Origin: Pasteurellaceae bacterium
Lineage (GTDB): Bacteria > Pseudomonadota > Gammaproteobacteria > Enterobacterales > Pasteurellaceae
Direction of reading: 5' to 3'
DNA length: 64,000 nt
Assembly (NCBI GenBank): GCA_900756155.1
Contig: CAAEJV010000004.1
Span: forward strand, 86,958 to 150,957
Positions 1 through 9,449 of the stretch are shown here, in pieces (position 1 is the stretch's first letter; the number at the start of each line of letters is the position of its first letter). The notes beneath the pieces are model-generated. The model worked only from the letters and a program-made list of their open reading frames with translations. It was not told where the DNA came from and made no database searches. The translations under genes were made by a program, and so were the position numbers.

Positions 1-42
1 CAAAAAGGAAACCAAGTGTTACTGTCTAATGTAGGAGTTTAT

Positions 43-732
43 ATGTCGAAATTATCACATAATGAAGTCTTAGATAAAATCAAATTTGGTCTTATTGCTT
101 CTTGTCAGCCTGTCGATGACGGCCCAATGGATAAACCAGAAATCGTGGCAGCCATGGCACAGGCTTCTGTTATTGGTGGTGCCGCGGGATTGCGTATCGA
201 GGGCATAGAAAATCTTAAAGCAACACGCCCTACTGTGAATGTACCGATTATTGGTATTGTGAAACGTGATTTACCTGACAGCCCTGTACGAATTACCCCG
301 TTTTTGCATGATATTGAAGATTTAGCGAAAGCCGGTGCAGATATTATCGCCGTGGATGGGACAAATCGCCCTAGACCAGTAGATATTGAAAGTGCGGTTA
401 AAAAAATCCACGAATTAGGCTGTTTAGCAATGGCGGATTGTTCGAATTTAGAAGAAGGCTTGTGCTGTCAAAAACTCGGTTTTGATATTGTGGGCAGTAC
501 GATGTCTGGCTACACAGGTGGCACTGTGCCGGAAGAGCCTGATTATCAATTAGTTAAAGATTTGAAAGCGGCAGGCTGCCGAGTCATGGCGGAAGGACGT
601 TATAACACCCCTGAGTTGGCGAAAACGGCCATTGAAATTGGTGCTTATTGTGTGACAGTTGGTTCTGCATTAACTCGCTTAGAGCATATTGTAAGCTGGT
701 TTGTACAAGCCATTCATTCAGCGAAAAAATAA
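43..732 (+). CDS. nanE: N-acetylmannosamine-6-phosphate 2-epimerase
   Basis: Cytosolic enzyme converting ManNAc-6-P to GlcNAc-6-P in sialic acid catabolism. The 229-residue product is the usual NanE length and shows a TIM-barrel pattern: AGADIIAVDGTNRPRP, then LAMADCSNLEEG and a C-terminal ALTRLEHI phosphate-binding region. I chose the ATG at 43 because AGGAG lies just upstream (33-37). An in-frame GTG at 16 would add nine residues and has no better ribosome site. It is the first complete gene of the nan block; nanK follows after 11 bases. The family assignment is secure from sequence and context. Confidence 0.95.
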   Translation: MSKLSHNEVLDKIKFGLIASCQPVDDGPMDKPEIVAAMAQASVIGGAAGLRIEGIENLKATRPTVNVPIIGIVKRDLPDSPVRITPFLHDIEDLAKAGADIIAVDGTNRPRPVDIESAVKKIHELGCLAMADCSNLEEGLCCQKLGFDIVGSTMSGYTGGTVPEEPDYQLVKDLKAAGCRVMAEGRYNTPELAKTAIEIGAYCVTVGSALTRLEHIVSWFVQAIHSAKK

Positions 733-743
733 AGGAAGAAGAT

Positions 744-1682
744 ATGTCATTAACAGTGGATAGTGGTCAGACATTACAGCGTTGTTTGGCATTAGATATT
801 GGTGGCACGAAAATCGCTTCTGCTATAGTGAAAAATGGTGAGATTCAACAACGAAAACAGATTTCTACGCCACAAGATGATGCTGCGCAAGCCATGCATC
901 AAACCCTTGCTCAGTTGCTAAAAGAATATGAAGGGCAGTTTGATTATGTCGCTGTTGCTTCAACGGGCATTATTAATCAAGGCATTCTGACTGCACTTAA
1001 TCCTAAAAACTTGGGTGGATTAGCCCAATTCCCATTAAAAGACAGTATTGCACAGCACACCGATAAACCAATTGGCTTACTTAATGATGTGCAAGCGGCA
1101 GCCTACGCAGAGTATCAACTACAAAATCCTAATGATGTTCAAAACTTTACCTTTATTACGGTTTCCACAGGCGTCGGGGGCGGTTTAATTTTAAATCATC
1201 GTTTACTTACTGAGCCAAATGGCATTGCGGGACATATAGGTCATACTTTGGCCGATCCTAATGGCCCTGTTTGTGGCTGTGGCCGCCGTGGTTGTGTTGA
1301 AGCCATTGCATCAGGTCGAGCTATTGAAGCAGTTTCTTCTCAATGGGATGATCCTTGTGATCCGAAAGAAGTTTTTGCGCGTTTCCGTCAAAATGATGAA
1401 AAAGCAACCGCACTTGTGACTCGTTCAGCACAAGCCATAGCGAATTTAATTGCGGATTTGAAGATTGGATTAGACATGCAAAAAGTCGTGGTTGGCGGTA
1501 GTGTAGGGTTGGCAGAAGGCTATTTACCGTTAGTTCAATCTTTATTAAGTGAACTTCCCACTGTTTATCATTGTGAATTAGAAAGCGCTCAATTTGGACA
1601 AGATGCAGGCTTGATTGGTGCAGCTTACTGGGTAAAAGATTGCTTATTACAAGCAAAAAATACGGGAGTGGTTTATGGCTAA
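744..1682 (+). CDS. nanK: N-acetylmannosamine kinase (ROK family)
   Basis: Phosphorylates ManNAc with ATP to give ManNAc-6-P, the substrate of NanE. The 312-residue ROK protein has the N-terminal phosphate loop DIGGTK (18-23). Its ROK zinc site is CGCGRRGC, with Cys177, Cys179 and Cys184 after a nearby HIGH motif. The start at 744 is set by AGGAAG at 733-738. An upstream in-frame start at 648 would run through the end of nanE and is rejected. The 3' end overlaps the siaR start by 8 bases, which implies translational coupling. Confidence 0.94.
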   Translation: MSLTVDSGQTLQRCLALDIGGTKIASAIVKNGEIQQRKQISTPQDDAAQAMHQTLAQLLKEYEGQFDYVAVASTGIINQGILTALNPKNLGGLAQFPLKDSIAQHTDKPIGLLNDVQAAAYAEYQLQNPNDVQNFTFITVSTGVGGGLILNHRLLTEPNGIAGHIGHTLADPNGPVCGCGRRGCVEAIASGRAIEAVSSQWDDPCDPKEVFARFRQNDEKATALVTRSAQAIANLIADLKIGLDMQKVVVGGSVGLAEGYLPLVQSLLSELPTVYHCELESAQFGQDAGLIGAAYWVKDCLLQAKNTGVVYG

Positions 1683-2541
1683 AAATGGCAATATTTTAAA
1701 TACCATCAGCTCGTTATATCGCAGTTTAACGAAAACTGAAAAGAAAATTGCGGATGCAATTTTATTGAATCCCGATCTTGCAGTGCAAGCACCTTTAGCT
1801 GAAATTGCGGCTCATTTAGAAGTGGGGGAAGCGACCTTTGTGCGTTTTTGCCGCACTCTCGGCTTTAAAGGCTTCAGTGATTTTAAATTAGAATTATCCA
1901 TCGAGCTTGCGACGAAAGATGGCAAAGATAATACCGTATTAGATTCAGATATCACCGATTCTGACAACTCATTGAATATTGCGCATAAGCTGAAATCAGC
2001 CATCAATAATGTGATGGATGAAACCATTAATTTATTAGATTTTGAGCAGTTGGAAGAAGCAGTAAAAGCCATTCAGCAAGCAAATCGTGTCTTTTTATTT
2101 GGTGTAGGCACATCAGGTATTACCGCGGAAGATGCCAAAAATAAACTAATGCGTATCGGTGTGCAAGTCGATGCGACAGGTAACAACCATTTTATGTATA
2201 TGCAGGCATCGTTATTGACGAAAAAAGATGTGGCAATTGGTTTGAGCCATTCCGGTTATTCTCAAGAAACCACTCATACCATGAAAATCGCCAAAGAAAA
2301 TGGCGCCAAAACCATTGCGATTACACACAGCTTGCGTTCTCCAATCACTGAATATGCCGATCTTGTTTTAGTGAATGGCAATAAGCAAGGCAAGTTACAA
2401 GGCGACTCTATCGGCACGAAGATTGCTCAATTATTCGTATTAGATTTGATTTATGCTTTATTGGTACAGGCATCGCAGGAAAGTGCGGTCAAAATAAAGC
2501 AAAAAACATTAAATGTCATTTTAGAACAACGTATTAAATAG
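1675..2541 (+). CDS. siaR: RpiR-family sialic acid regulator SiaR
   Basis: 288-residue RpiR-type transcription factor. The first ~77 residues form the HTH_6 domain (LTKTEKKIADAIL, then VGEATFVRFCRTLGFKG). Residues ~125-265 form a SIS sugar-phosphate-binding domain (FGVGTSGITAEDA, then GLSHSGYSQET). In H. influenzae the gene at this position represses the nan/nag and sialic acid uptake genes together with CRP, and responds to glucosamine-6-phosphate; that role is carried over by family and synteny. It overlaps nanK by 8 bases and is followed after 9 bases by nanA. Its operator would lie upstream of the operon, outside the window. Confidence 0.92.
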   Translation: MAKNGNILNTISSLYRSLTKTEKKIADAILLNPDLAVQAPLAEIAAHLEVGEATFVRFCRTLGFKGFSDFKLELSIELATKDGKDNTVLDSDITDSDNSLNIAHKLKSAINNVMDETINLLDFEQLEEAVKAIQQANRVFLFGVGTSGITAEDAKNKLMRIGVQVDATGNNHFMYMQASLLTKKDVAIGLSHSGYSQETTHTMKIAKENGAKTIAITHSLRSPITEYADLVLVNGNKQGKLQGDSIGTKIAQLFVLDLIYALLVQASQESAVKIKQKTLNVILEQRIK

Positions 2542-2550
2542 GAGAGAAAA

Positions 2551-3429
2551 ATGCGTAACTTAAAAGGTATTTTTAGTGCGTTATTAGTATCATTCAATGA
2601 AGATGGCTCTATCAATGAAAAAGGTTTGCGTGAAATTATTCGCTATAACATTGATAAGATGAAAATTGATGGTTTATATGTAGGCGGCTCAACAGGTGAA
2701 AACTTCATGCTTTCTACGGAAGAGAAAAAACAAATTTTCCGTATCGCGAAAGATGAAGCAAAAGACCAAGTCGCATTAATCGCACAAGTGGGTAGCGTGA
2801 ACTTACATGAAGCAGTGGAATTAGGTAAATATGCAACCGAATTAGGCTATGACAGTCTTTCTGCGGTAACGCCTTTCTACTATAAATTCAGTTTCCCTGA
2901 AATCAAACATTACTATGACACCATTATTGCGGAAACAGGCAATAACATGATCGTGTATTCAATTCCGTTCTTAACTGGCGTGAATATGGGCATTGAGCAA
3001 TTTGGCGAACTTTATAAAAACCCGAAAGTGCTTGGTGTGAAATTTACCGCTGGGGACTTCTATTTATTAGAACGTTTGAAAAAAGCTTATCCAAATCACC
3101 TCATTTGGGCTGGTTTTGATGAAATGATGGTTCCAGCTGTATCTCTTGGTGTAGATGGTGCGATCGGTAGTACATTCAACATAAACGGTGTACGAGCAAG
3201 ACAAATCTTTGAATTAACCAAACAAGGTAAATTGGCTGATGCGCTTCAAGTGCAACATGTGACTAATGATCTTATCGAAGGCATTTTAGCGAATGGCTTA
3301 TATCTCACTATCAAAGAGTTATTGAAACTAGATGGCGTGGATGCAGGTTATTGCCGTGAGCCAATGACAGCGAAAGCAACACCAGAGCAATTAGCAAAAG
3401 CGAAAGAGTTAAAAGCAAAATATTTATAA
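2551..3429 (+). CDS. nanA: N-acetylneuraminate lyase
   Basis: Cleaves N-acetylneuraminate to ManNAc and pyruvate, the first catabolic step. The 292-residue DapA/NAL-family TIM barrel has the pyruvate-binding GGSTGE loop (45-50), the catalytic Tyr136 in VYSIPF and the Schiff-base Lys164 in GVKFTAGD. AGGAGAG sits directly before the ATG. The gene lies between siaR and nagB in one transcription unit, so ManNAc made here goes to NanK and NanE encoded just upstream. Confidence 0.96.
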   Translation: MRNLKGIFSALLVSFNEDGSINEKGLREIIRYNIDKMKIDGLYVGGSTGENFMLSTEEKKQIFRIAKDEAKDQVALIAQVGSVNLHEAVELGKYATELGYDSLSAVTPFYYKFSFPEIKHYYDTIIAETGNNMIVYSIPFLTGVNMGIEQFGELYKNPKVLGVKFTAGDFYLLERLKKAYPNHLIWAGFDEMMVPAVSLGVDGAIGSTFNINGVRARQIFELTKQGKLADALQVQHVTNDLIEGILANGLYLTIKELLKLDGVDAGYCREPMTAKATPEQLAKAKELKAKYL

Positions 3430-3457
3430 ATTAATGGAAAAGTGACCGCACTTACTT

Positions 3458-3484
3458 CTTTCCTCTCTCTATCGGAGAGGAAAG
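3458..3484 (+). repeat. Intercistronic stem-loop between nanA and nagB
   Basis: Perfect 10-bp inverted repeat: CTTTCCTCTC at 3458-3467 pairs with GAGAGGAAAG at 3475-3484, with a 7-base loop. No T-run follows, so it does not look like an intrinsic terminator. It could act as an mRNA processing or 3'-end protection structure within the nan-nag transcript. Function is inferred. Confidence 0.6.
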
Positions 3485-3517
3485 AATGTCGGTGTGGTAC
3501 TGATAAGGAAGGTTATT

Positions 3518-4321
3518 ATGCGTCTCATTCCTCTGAACAATGAACAACAAGTCAGCCGTTGGGCGGCGCGTCATATTGCTGATCGAATTAATCATTTTAA
3601 ACCTACCGCAGAACGCCCTTTTGTATTAGGTTTACCAACAGGTGGTACGCCACTTAAGACCTATCAAGAATTGATTAAATTAAATCAAGCAGGAGAAGTG
3701 AGTTTTAAACATGTGGTGACCTTCAATATGGATGAATATGTGGACTTGCCAAAAGAACATCCAGAAAGCTATCACAGTTTTATGCATAATAATTTCTTCA
3801 ACCATATTGATATTCAACCGCAAAATATCAATATTTTAAATGGTAATACCAATGACCATGATGAAGAATGCCGACGTTATGAAGAAAAAATTAAATCTTA
3901 TGGCAAAATTCATTTATTTATGGGCGGAGTAGGTGTTGACGGACATATTGCCTTTAATGAACCTGCGTCTTCTTTAAGTTCGCGTACCCGTATTAAAACC
4001 TTAACGCCAGATACTATTATCGCGAATTCTCGTTTCTTTAATAATGACGTAAATCAAGTACCAAAATATGCTTTAACAATCGGTGTAGGGACATTACTTG
4101 ATGCTGAAGAAGTGATGATTTTAGCAACGGGCCATAATAAAGCCTTAGCCGTGCAAGCCGCCGTAGAAGGCAGTATTAATCACCTTTGGACAGTGAGTGC
4201 TTTACAGCTTCATCGTCATTTCGTTTTGGTATGTGATGAGCCAGCATTGCAAGAATTGAAAGTCAAAACAGTGAAATATTTTACTGAATTGGAAGGACGC
4301 GCAATTCATAGTGTATTATAA
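3518..4321 (+). CDS. nagB: Glucosamine-6-phosphate deaminase
   Basis: Converts glucosamine-6-P to fructose-6-P and ammonia, the entry into glycolysis. The 267-residue product keeps the catalytic set Asp72 (FNMDEY), Asp141, His143 and Glu148 (VGVDGHIAFNE). The ATG at 3518 has AAGGAAGG at 3505-3512; an in-frame start at 3494 lacks a comparable site. It lies 88 bases after nanA, with an intervening stem-loop and a USS, and 36 bases before nagA. It likely belongs to the SiaR-controlled unit, although the gap could hold an internal promoter. Confidence 0.96.
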   Translation: MRLIPLNNEQQVSRWAARHIADRINHFKPTAERPFVLGLPTGGTPLKTYQELIKLNQAGEVSFKHVVTFNMDEYVDLPKEHPESYHSFMHNNFFNHIDIQPQNINILNGNTNDHDEECRRYEEKIKSYGKIHLFMGGVGVDGHIAFNEPASSLSSRTRIKTLTPDTIIANSRFFNNDVNQVPKYALTIGVGTLLDAEEVMILATGHNKALAVQAAVEGSINHLWTVSALQLHRHFVLVCDEPALQELKVKTVKYFTELEGRAIHSVL

Positions 4322-4357
4322 GTGCGGTTAATTTTAATTGGATTTTAGGAAGGTATG

Positions 4358-5503
4358 ATGAAGTATGCATTAATTAATAGCGTAATCTACACGAAAAATG
4401 AAGTGTTAAGAGATTATGCGGTGGTTATTGAAGGGGAATATATTCAATCCGTTATTCCACAAAGTGAATTAGAAAGTGGGATTAAAATCATTGATTTACA
4501 AGGCCATAATCTCACTGCAGGTTTTATTGATTTGCAATTAAATGGCTGTGGCGGCGTGATGTTTAACGATCAAACAAGCGTGGAAACATTAGAAATTATG
4601 CAAGCCACGAACTTAAAATCAGGCTGTACCAGTTTCTTGCCAACGTTTATTACTGCACCGGATGAAGATATCAAGCGCGCAGTAAGTATCATGCGTGAAT
4701 ATTTGAATAAGCATAAAAACCAAGCGCTTGGCTTACATATCGAAGGACCTTATTTAAGTCTTGAGAAAAAAGGCGTACACCGCCCGGAATATATCCGTGA
4801 AGCGACGCCAGAGATGAAAGATTTCTTATGTGATAACGCGGATGTCATCACCAAGCTTACCATTGCCGCTGAAAACCCAACGGTGCAATATATTCCTGAT
4901 TTTGTAAAAGCGGGTATTATCGTATCTATAGGTCATTCTAATGCGACTTATGAAATAGCAAAAGCCGCCTTTCATAAAGGGGCAACCTTTGCGACACACT
5001 TGCATAATGCGATGTCACCGATCAGTTCAGGACGTGCAATGGGCGTAGTTGGTGCCGTGTTAGATTCCGATGTTTACACGGGGATTATTGTCGATGGCGT
5101 GCATGTGAATTTTGGTAACGTTCGCTTAGATAAAAAAGCGAAAGGTGACAAGCTTTGTATCGTGACAGATTCTCTTGCTGCTGCAGGTGCACCACCTGAA
5201 TTGGAAACTTTCACTTTTGTAGGAAAACCAATTTATGTGAAAGAAGGTCGTTGCTACGATGCAAATGGTACGATTGCGGGTGCATCGATTACCATGATGG
5301 AATCTATTAAGAATGCTGTAGAGTATGTAGAAATTCCATTAGCGGAAGCAATTCGCATGAGTAACCTTTATCCAGCAAGAGCGATTGGTGTAGATGACCA
5401 TTTAGGTTCTGTTGAAGCCGGTAAAGTGGCTAACTTGGCGGTATTCACAAAAGATTATGATGTGATTGGTACCGTATTAAACGGCGAATGGAAACCAAAC
5501 TAA
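4358..5503 (+). CDS. nagA: N-acetylglucosamine-6-phosphate deacetylase
   Basis: Deacetylates GlcNAc-6-P to glucosamine-6-P, linking NanE to NagB and also feeding peptidoglycan amino-sugar recycling. The 381-residue amidohydrolase has metal ligands Glu129 (HIEGPYLS), His193 (SIGHSNAT) and His214 (THLHNAM), and catalytic Asp271 (VTDSLAAAG). Two adjacent ATGs occur at 4355 and 4358. AGGAAGG at 4347-4353 is better spaced for 4358, which also gives the usual family length. It is the last gene of the block and is followed by a strong terminator. Confidence 0.95.
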   Translation: MKYALINSVIYTKNEVLRDYAVVIEGEYIQSVIPQSELESGIKIIDLQGHNLTAGFIDLQLNGCGGVMFNDQTSVETLEIMQATNLKSGCTSFLPTFITAPDEDIKRAVSIMREYLNKHKNQALGLHIEGPYLSLEKKGVHRPEYIREATPEMKDFLCDNADVITKLTIAAENPTVQYIPDFVKAGIIVSIGHSNATYEIAKAAFHKGATFATHLHNAMSPISSGRAMGVVGAVLDSDVYTGIIVDGVHVNFGNVRLDKKAKGDKLCIVTDSLAAAGAPPELETFTFVGKPIYVKEGRCYDANGTIAGASITMMESIKNAVEYVEIPLAEAIRMSNLYPARAIGVDDHLGSVEAGKVANLAVFTKDYDVIGTVLNGEWKPN

Positions 5504-5534
5504 AGTGCGGTCAAAAATAGCATTGTTTTAAACG

Positions 5535-5570
5535 TAATCCGATCTTTAAACCGATCGGATTATTTTTTAT
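5535..5570 (+). terminator. Rho-independent terminator after nagA
   Basis: Stem TAATCCGATC (5535-5544) with GATCGGATTA (5553-5562), 8-base loop, then TTTTTTAT. It lies between convergent nagA and recF. The minus-strand flank is poor in T, so it mainly serves nagA. Confidence 0.88.
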
Positions 5571-5572
5571 GA

Positions 5573-6649
5573 CTATAGTTCGGTGATCTTACCGGTATCT
5601 ACTTGGAATAATTTTCCTTTTCCCACTTGCATTTCTTTGAGCTGACCTTGGGTGATAGCAGTGACAAAGACTTGAGAACCACTTTGTTGCAAGCGTTCCG
5701 CAAGCAGAGCGCGTTTATGTTGATCCAATTCTGAGGCAAAGTCATCAATTAGAAAGATACAATGACGTTGTTTTTGAATCATTAAATGCTCACCTTGGGC
5801 TAAACGTAGCGCACACATCAATAATTTTAATTGACCACGAGAGAGTACATCTTCCACGGGGAGTCCATTGGCTTTAAAGCGGAAATCGGCTTTTTGTGGA
5901 CCTGAAACCGTATAGCCAATGGCTTTATCTCTCTCAAAGTTTTGCGCCAATAATTCACCATATTCAGTCTCTTTTTCCCACCCTTGATGAAAACTCACAG
6001 TAATCTCTAATTCGGGTAAAAATAACTGGCAGGTTTTTTCGATCTCAGGACGTAAGGCTTCTGCATATTCAGCGCGCCAATCACTCACTTGATGGGCTAA
6101 TTTAGCTAATTCAATGTCCCATATTTTTATTGCAGAATAAGGCTGATTTTGACAGAGAGCGGCATTTCGTTGTTTTAATAAACGGTTTAAGGCAACCCAA
6201 GAGGAATGAAAGCTATTATGGTGGTGGAATAAACCCCAATCTAAAAATGCACGTCGAAAACTTGGCCCACCGTTTAATAGGGTAAGTCCTTCAGGCGTAA
6301 TTAATTGCATGGGTAAAAGGTGAGCGAGATCGGCAATTTTATTGCCGTCTTCACCATTTATTTTCGCAATGGTATTACCTTGACGAAGTTTTTGTAATCC
6401 AACAGACCATTGATGCTGACTTTCTTGAATTTGGCCAAAAAGCGTGAAATGAGGTTCGTCGTAAGAAATAATGCGATTTGCGACCGCACTTTTGAAAGAG
6501 CGCCCATGCCCGAGATAAAAAATTGCTTCTAATAAGCTCGTTTTTCCGCTGCCGTTATTGCCGACTAAAAAGTTAAAGCCGTGATCAAATTCAAGATCCA
6601 CGGCATTTAAATTTCTAAATTTTTCAACAATTAAGCGGGAAATGGCCAT
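5573..6649 (-). CDS. recF: DNA replication/repair protein RecF
   Basis: SMC-like ATPase that loads RecA at single-strand gaps together with RecO and RecR. The 358-residue product starts with the Walker A loop GNNGSGKT (30-37). It carries the ABC-type signature SRGQLK and a Walker B region ending LIDDFASELD. It sits 5 bases downstream of dnaN in the classic dnaA-dnaN-recF order. A USS at 6483 lies inside the coding region and reads as part of a surface segment (FKSAVAN). Confidence 0.96.
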   Translation of the reverse strand: MAISRLIVEKFRNLNAVDLEFDHGFNFLVGNNGSGKTSLLEAIFYLGHGRSFKSAVANRIISYDEPHFTLFGQIQESQHQWSVGLQKLRQGNTIAKINGEDGNKIADLAHLLPMQLITPEGLTLLNGGPSFRRAFLDWGLFHHHNSFHSSWVALNRLLKQRNAALCQNQPYSAIKIWDIELAKLAHQVSDWRAEYAEALRPEIEKTCQLFLPELEITVSFHQGWEKETEYGELLAQNFERDKAIGYTVSGPQKADFRFKANGLPVEDVLSRGQLKLLMCALRLAQGEHLMIQKQRHCIFLIDDFASELDQHKRALLAERLQQSGSQVFVTAITQGQLKEMQVGKGKLFQVDTGKITEL

Positions 6650-6654
6650 TATTT

Positions 6655-7755
6655 CTAGAGGCGCATTGGCATAATGACGTATTCTGCGCTTGCGTCTTCG
6701 CTGCTTTCAATTAAGCAGCTTGATGATGCATCTGTGAGGCGGATACGTACTTGTTGGCATTTTAAGGCGTTTAATACATCTAAAATGTAAGTCACATTAA
6801 AGCCCACTTCCATTTCTTCACCTTGATAATTCACATCCACGATTTCTTCTGCCACCTCGTGTTCTGGGTTAGATGCGGTAATTTTAAGTTGGTTTTCACT
6901 TAAGTTTAAACGCACGCTACGTACACGTTCATTTGAAAGAATCGAAGCGCGTACAAAAGCTTGTTTTAAGGTTTCCCAGTTTCCTTCTACGATACGCGTT
7001 GCATTACGTGGTAATACACGACGGTAATCAGGGAAACGACCATCAATGAGTTTTGAGGTAAACACAATGTGGTTTAAGTGAATACGAAGATTATTCGTGC
7101 CGATTTGCAAACGAGCAAGTTCATCACTGCTTTCTAATAGGCGATTCAGTTCTAATACGCCTTTGCGTGGCAGAATAACCGAATGAGTTTGCAGATCTTG
7201 ATCTAATTCGATCGTACAAACCGCAAGACGATGACCGTCAGTTGCAACAGTACGTAATAAATTACCTTCCGTTTCAAATTTCATGCCATTTAAGAAATAG
7301 CGGGCATCCTGGTTTGCCATTGAAAATTGGGTGGCTTCAATTAAGCGACGCAAGGTGCTTTGCGGTAAGGCAAAATCCACTTCAGATTGCCAATCCGTCA
7401 GATTTGGGTATTCTTCAGCAGGCAGAGTAGTGAGATTAAACTTACTGCGACCTGATTCTACAATGGCGCGATCTTCTTCAAAGGTAACTGTAATTTCAAA
7501 TTCATCTGATAGCGTGCGGCAAATATCCAAGAATTTTTTAGCCGGAATGGTGAACGCGCCATCAGCGGTTGAAGAGGAAAGTTGAGTATAACTAGAAAGC
7601 TCAACTTCAAGGTCTGTACCTGTAATCGTTAAACGGTTATCTTCAATTTGTAATAACACGTTATTTAATACAGGAATATTCGGACGATTGCTTAATACGC
7701 CACAAACTTGCTGTAAGGGTTTTAATAGATTTTCTCTTGAAATGCTAAATTGCAT
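6655..7755 (-). CDS. dnaN: DNA polymerase III beta sliding clamp
   Basis: Ring-forming processivity clamp of the replicase. The 366-residue length fits, with three repeated clamp folds and the typical C-terminal YVIMPMRL. Two ATGs occur in tandem (7758 and 7755 reading on the minus strand). The ribosome site AAGGAG at 7762-7767 is better placed for the second, which also gives the standard length. It follows dnaA by 10 bases and precedes recF by 5, so the three genes are probably co-transcribed. Confidence 0.97.
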   Translation of the reverse strand: MQFSISRENLLKPLQQVCGVLSNRPNIPVLNNVLLQIEDNRLTITGTDLEVELSSYTQLSSSTADGAFTIPAKKFLDICRTLSDEFEITVTFEEDRAIVESGRSKFNLTTLPAEEYPNLTDWQSEVDFALPQSTLRRLIEATQFSMANQDARYFLNGMKFETEGNLLRTVATDGHRLAVCTIELDQDLQTHSVILPRKGVLELNRLLESSDELARLQIGTNNLRIHLNHIVFTSKLIDGRFPDYRRVLPRNATRIVEGNWETLKQAFVRASILSNERVRSVRLNLSENQLKITASNPEHEVAEEIVDVNYQGEEMEVGFNVTYILDVLNALKCQQVRIRLTDASSSCLIESSEDASAEYVIMPMRL

Positions 7756-7765
7756 CATTGGCTCC

Positions 7766-9130
7766 TTATGCAGATAATGTGCGAATTAAATTCGCCCAAT
7801 CTTCTTGAATACTGCTGTCTTTTTCACGGAATTTTGGCACTTCACGGCAGGCATTTAAGACTGTCGTGTGATCGCGTTCAAAGGCACGGCCAATTTCCGG
7901 TAAGCTTTTATTGGTTAATTCTTTTGCTAACGCCATCGCAACTTGGCGTGGGCGAGTGACTGATCTTGCTCTGCTTTTTGATTTTAAATCAGCCACTTTA
8001 ATTCGATAGTATTCTGCCACGACTTTCTGAATATTTTCAATGGTTACCAAACGTTCTTGTAAGGCAAGAATATCTTTTAATGTGTCACGAACAAAATCAA
8101 TATCAATGTGACCACCTTTGAAGTCTTGCATCGCTTTCACACGGTTTAATGCGCCTTCTAATTCACGAACATTGGTGCGTAAACGTTGTGCAATAAAGAA
8201 TGCTACTTCTTCTGACAGTTCCATATTATGTTCTTCTGCTTTTTTCAGCAAAATCGCAACACGGGTTTCTAAATCTGGTGGTTCAATCGCAGTCGTTAAA
8301 CCCCAACCGAAACGAGATTTTAGGCGTTCTTCAATTTTTTCAATTTCTTTTGGATAGCGGTCAGAAGTCAAAATGATTTGACGGCCAGTTTCAAATAAAC
8401 TATTGAAAATATGGAAAAATTCTTCTTGTGTTTTTTCTTTTTCTGCGAAGAATTGAATATCATCCACTAACAATGCATCAAGAGAACGATAGAATTTTTT
8501 GAATTGCTCCATTTTATTATCACGCATTGCTTTTACCATGTGCTGCATAAAGTTATTAGCATGGATATAAAGCACGCGAGCATTTGGCTTATTCGCTAAA
8601 ATGCCATTACCGATTGCGTGTAATAAGTGAGTTTTACCTAAACCTGTACCACCATATAAAAAGAATGGGTTTGCGGTTGGTTCACCAGGTGCTAGGGCAA
8701 GTTTTTGGCCTACTGCACGAGCGAGTTGGTTTGATTTACCTTCAACAAAGTTTTCGAATAAATGTTTACGATTTAGATGTGATTCAAATTTAGTGGATGA
8801 ATCTGATTCTTGCTGAAAACTCACCGCACTTTCTTGATGATTATTCGTTTGAATTGGGGCTTCAACTGCTTTTGGAACCGGTTTTACCCCTTCTTTTACG
8901 ATAATTTGTAAATTTGGATTTTTAGCAATGGCTTGGCAAATTTGATGAATTTGGGCCAAGTAATGATTTTCCACCCAGCTTTTCACAAACATATTTGACG
9001 CATATAACACCACTTGATCTTGCGAGATGACATCTGCTTGTAGTGGACGTAACCAAGTGCTGAGATCCATCGGAGAAACTTGATCTTGTAGTTGTGATAA
9101 GCAATCTTGCCATAGGGTAGAAAGGCTCAC
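7766..9130 (-). CDS. dnaA: Chromosomal replication initiator DnaA
   Basis: AAA+ initiator that binds DnaA boxes and opens oriC. In the 454 residues, domain I covers ~1-80 and a variable linker ~85-120. The AAA+ core has Walker A GGTGLGKT at 160-167 and Walker B ALLVDDIQF. Domain IV carries the DnaA-box signature RDHTTVLNA from 419. Translation starts at GTG (9130), with AAGGAT about 9 bases upstream. A USS lies in the tolerant linker, encoding SAV near residue 102. The gene is divergent from rpmH. Confidence 0.97.
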   Translation of the reverse strand: MSLSTLWQDCLSQLQDQVSPMDLSTWLRPLQADVISQDQVVLYASNMFVKSWVENHYLAQIHQICQAIAKNPNLQIIVKEGVKPVPKAVEAPIQTNNHQESAVSFQQESDSSTKFESHLNRKHLFENFVEGKSNQLARAVGQKLALAPGEPTANPFFLYGGTGLGKTHLLHAIGNGILANKPNARVLYIHANNFMQHMVKAMRDNKMEQFKKFYRSLDALLVDDIQFFAEKEKTQEEFFHIFNSLFETGRQIILTSDRYPKEIEKIEERLKSRFGWGLTTAIEPPDLETRVAILLKKAEEHNMELSEEVAFFIAQRLRTNVRELEGALNRVKAMQDFKGGHIDIDFVRDTLKDILALQERLVTIENIQKVVAEYYRIKVADLKSKSRARSVTRPRQVAMALAKELTNKSLPEIGRAFERDHTTVLNACREVPKFREKDSSIQEDWANLIRTLSA

Positions 9131-9449
9131 GATAAATTATCCTTATGTTATATGCGTATAAAATAAAAGCCGCAAAAGTGCGGTTAAAAATCGAAGAGAA
9201 TTTTACAATAATTTAGGTAAAAGATCTTCTGTTGGTCGTCAAAAAAAAGACAAAAAGGTTGCTTGAGATTTTGTCTAAAATCCGTATAATCCCCACGATT
9301 TTAGAAGAAACGGAAGATTATTTCGGAATTTTCTCTTTTCTTATTTGACGAAAGCCCAATTTATGATTAAAATTGCGGTCTATTTTTTATAACCCTTGTT
9401 GTGTTTTGAATATCAAAACAGTAAACCATTTTGATTTAGGTAGATTACA
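9131..9449. other. dnaA-rpmH intergenic region
   Basis: 319 bases without a gene. It holds a USS at 9176-9184, the dnaA upstream region and the rpmH promoter described separately. I looked for DnaA-box 9-mers (TTATNCACA and complement) and saw none, so nothing supports an origin of replication here even though the gene order is the ancestral dnaA-region order. Confidence 0.7.
9264..9291 (+). promoter_or_regulatory. Predicted sigma-70 promoter for rpmH-rnpA
   Basis: TTGAGA at 9264-9269 and a consensus TATAAT at 9286-9291, separated by 16 bases, followed by a C-rich start region. It is ~160 bases upstream of rpmH, leaving a long leader. Predicted by eye. Confidence 0.7.

Noticed and set aside
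648..743. Longer nanK N-terminus starting at 648
   Set aside because: It would overlap nanE by 85 bases; the ATG at 744 has a good ribosome site and gives normal ROK length.
9131..9449. Possible oriC beside dnaA
   Set aside because: No DnaA-box 9-mers seen, little GATC clustering, and gammaproteobacteria such as H. influenzae do not keep the origin here.
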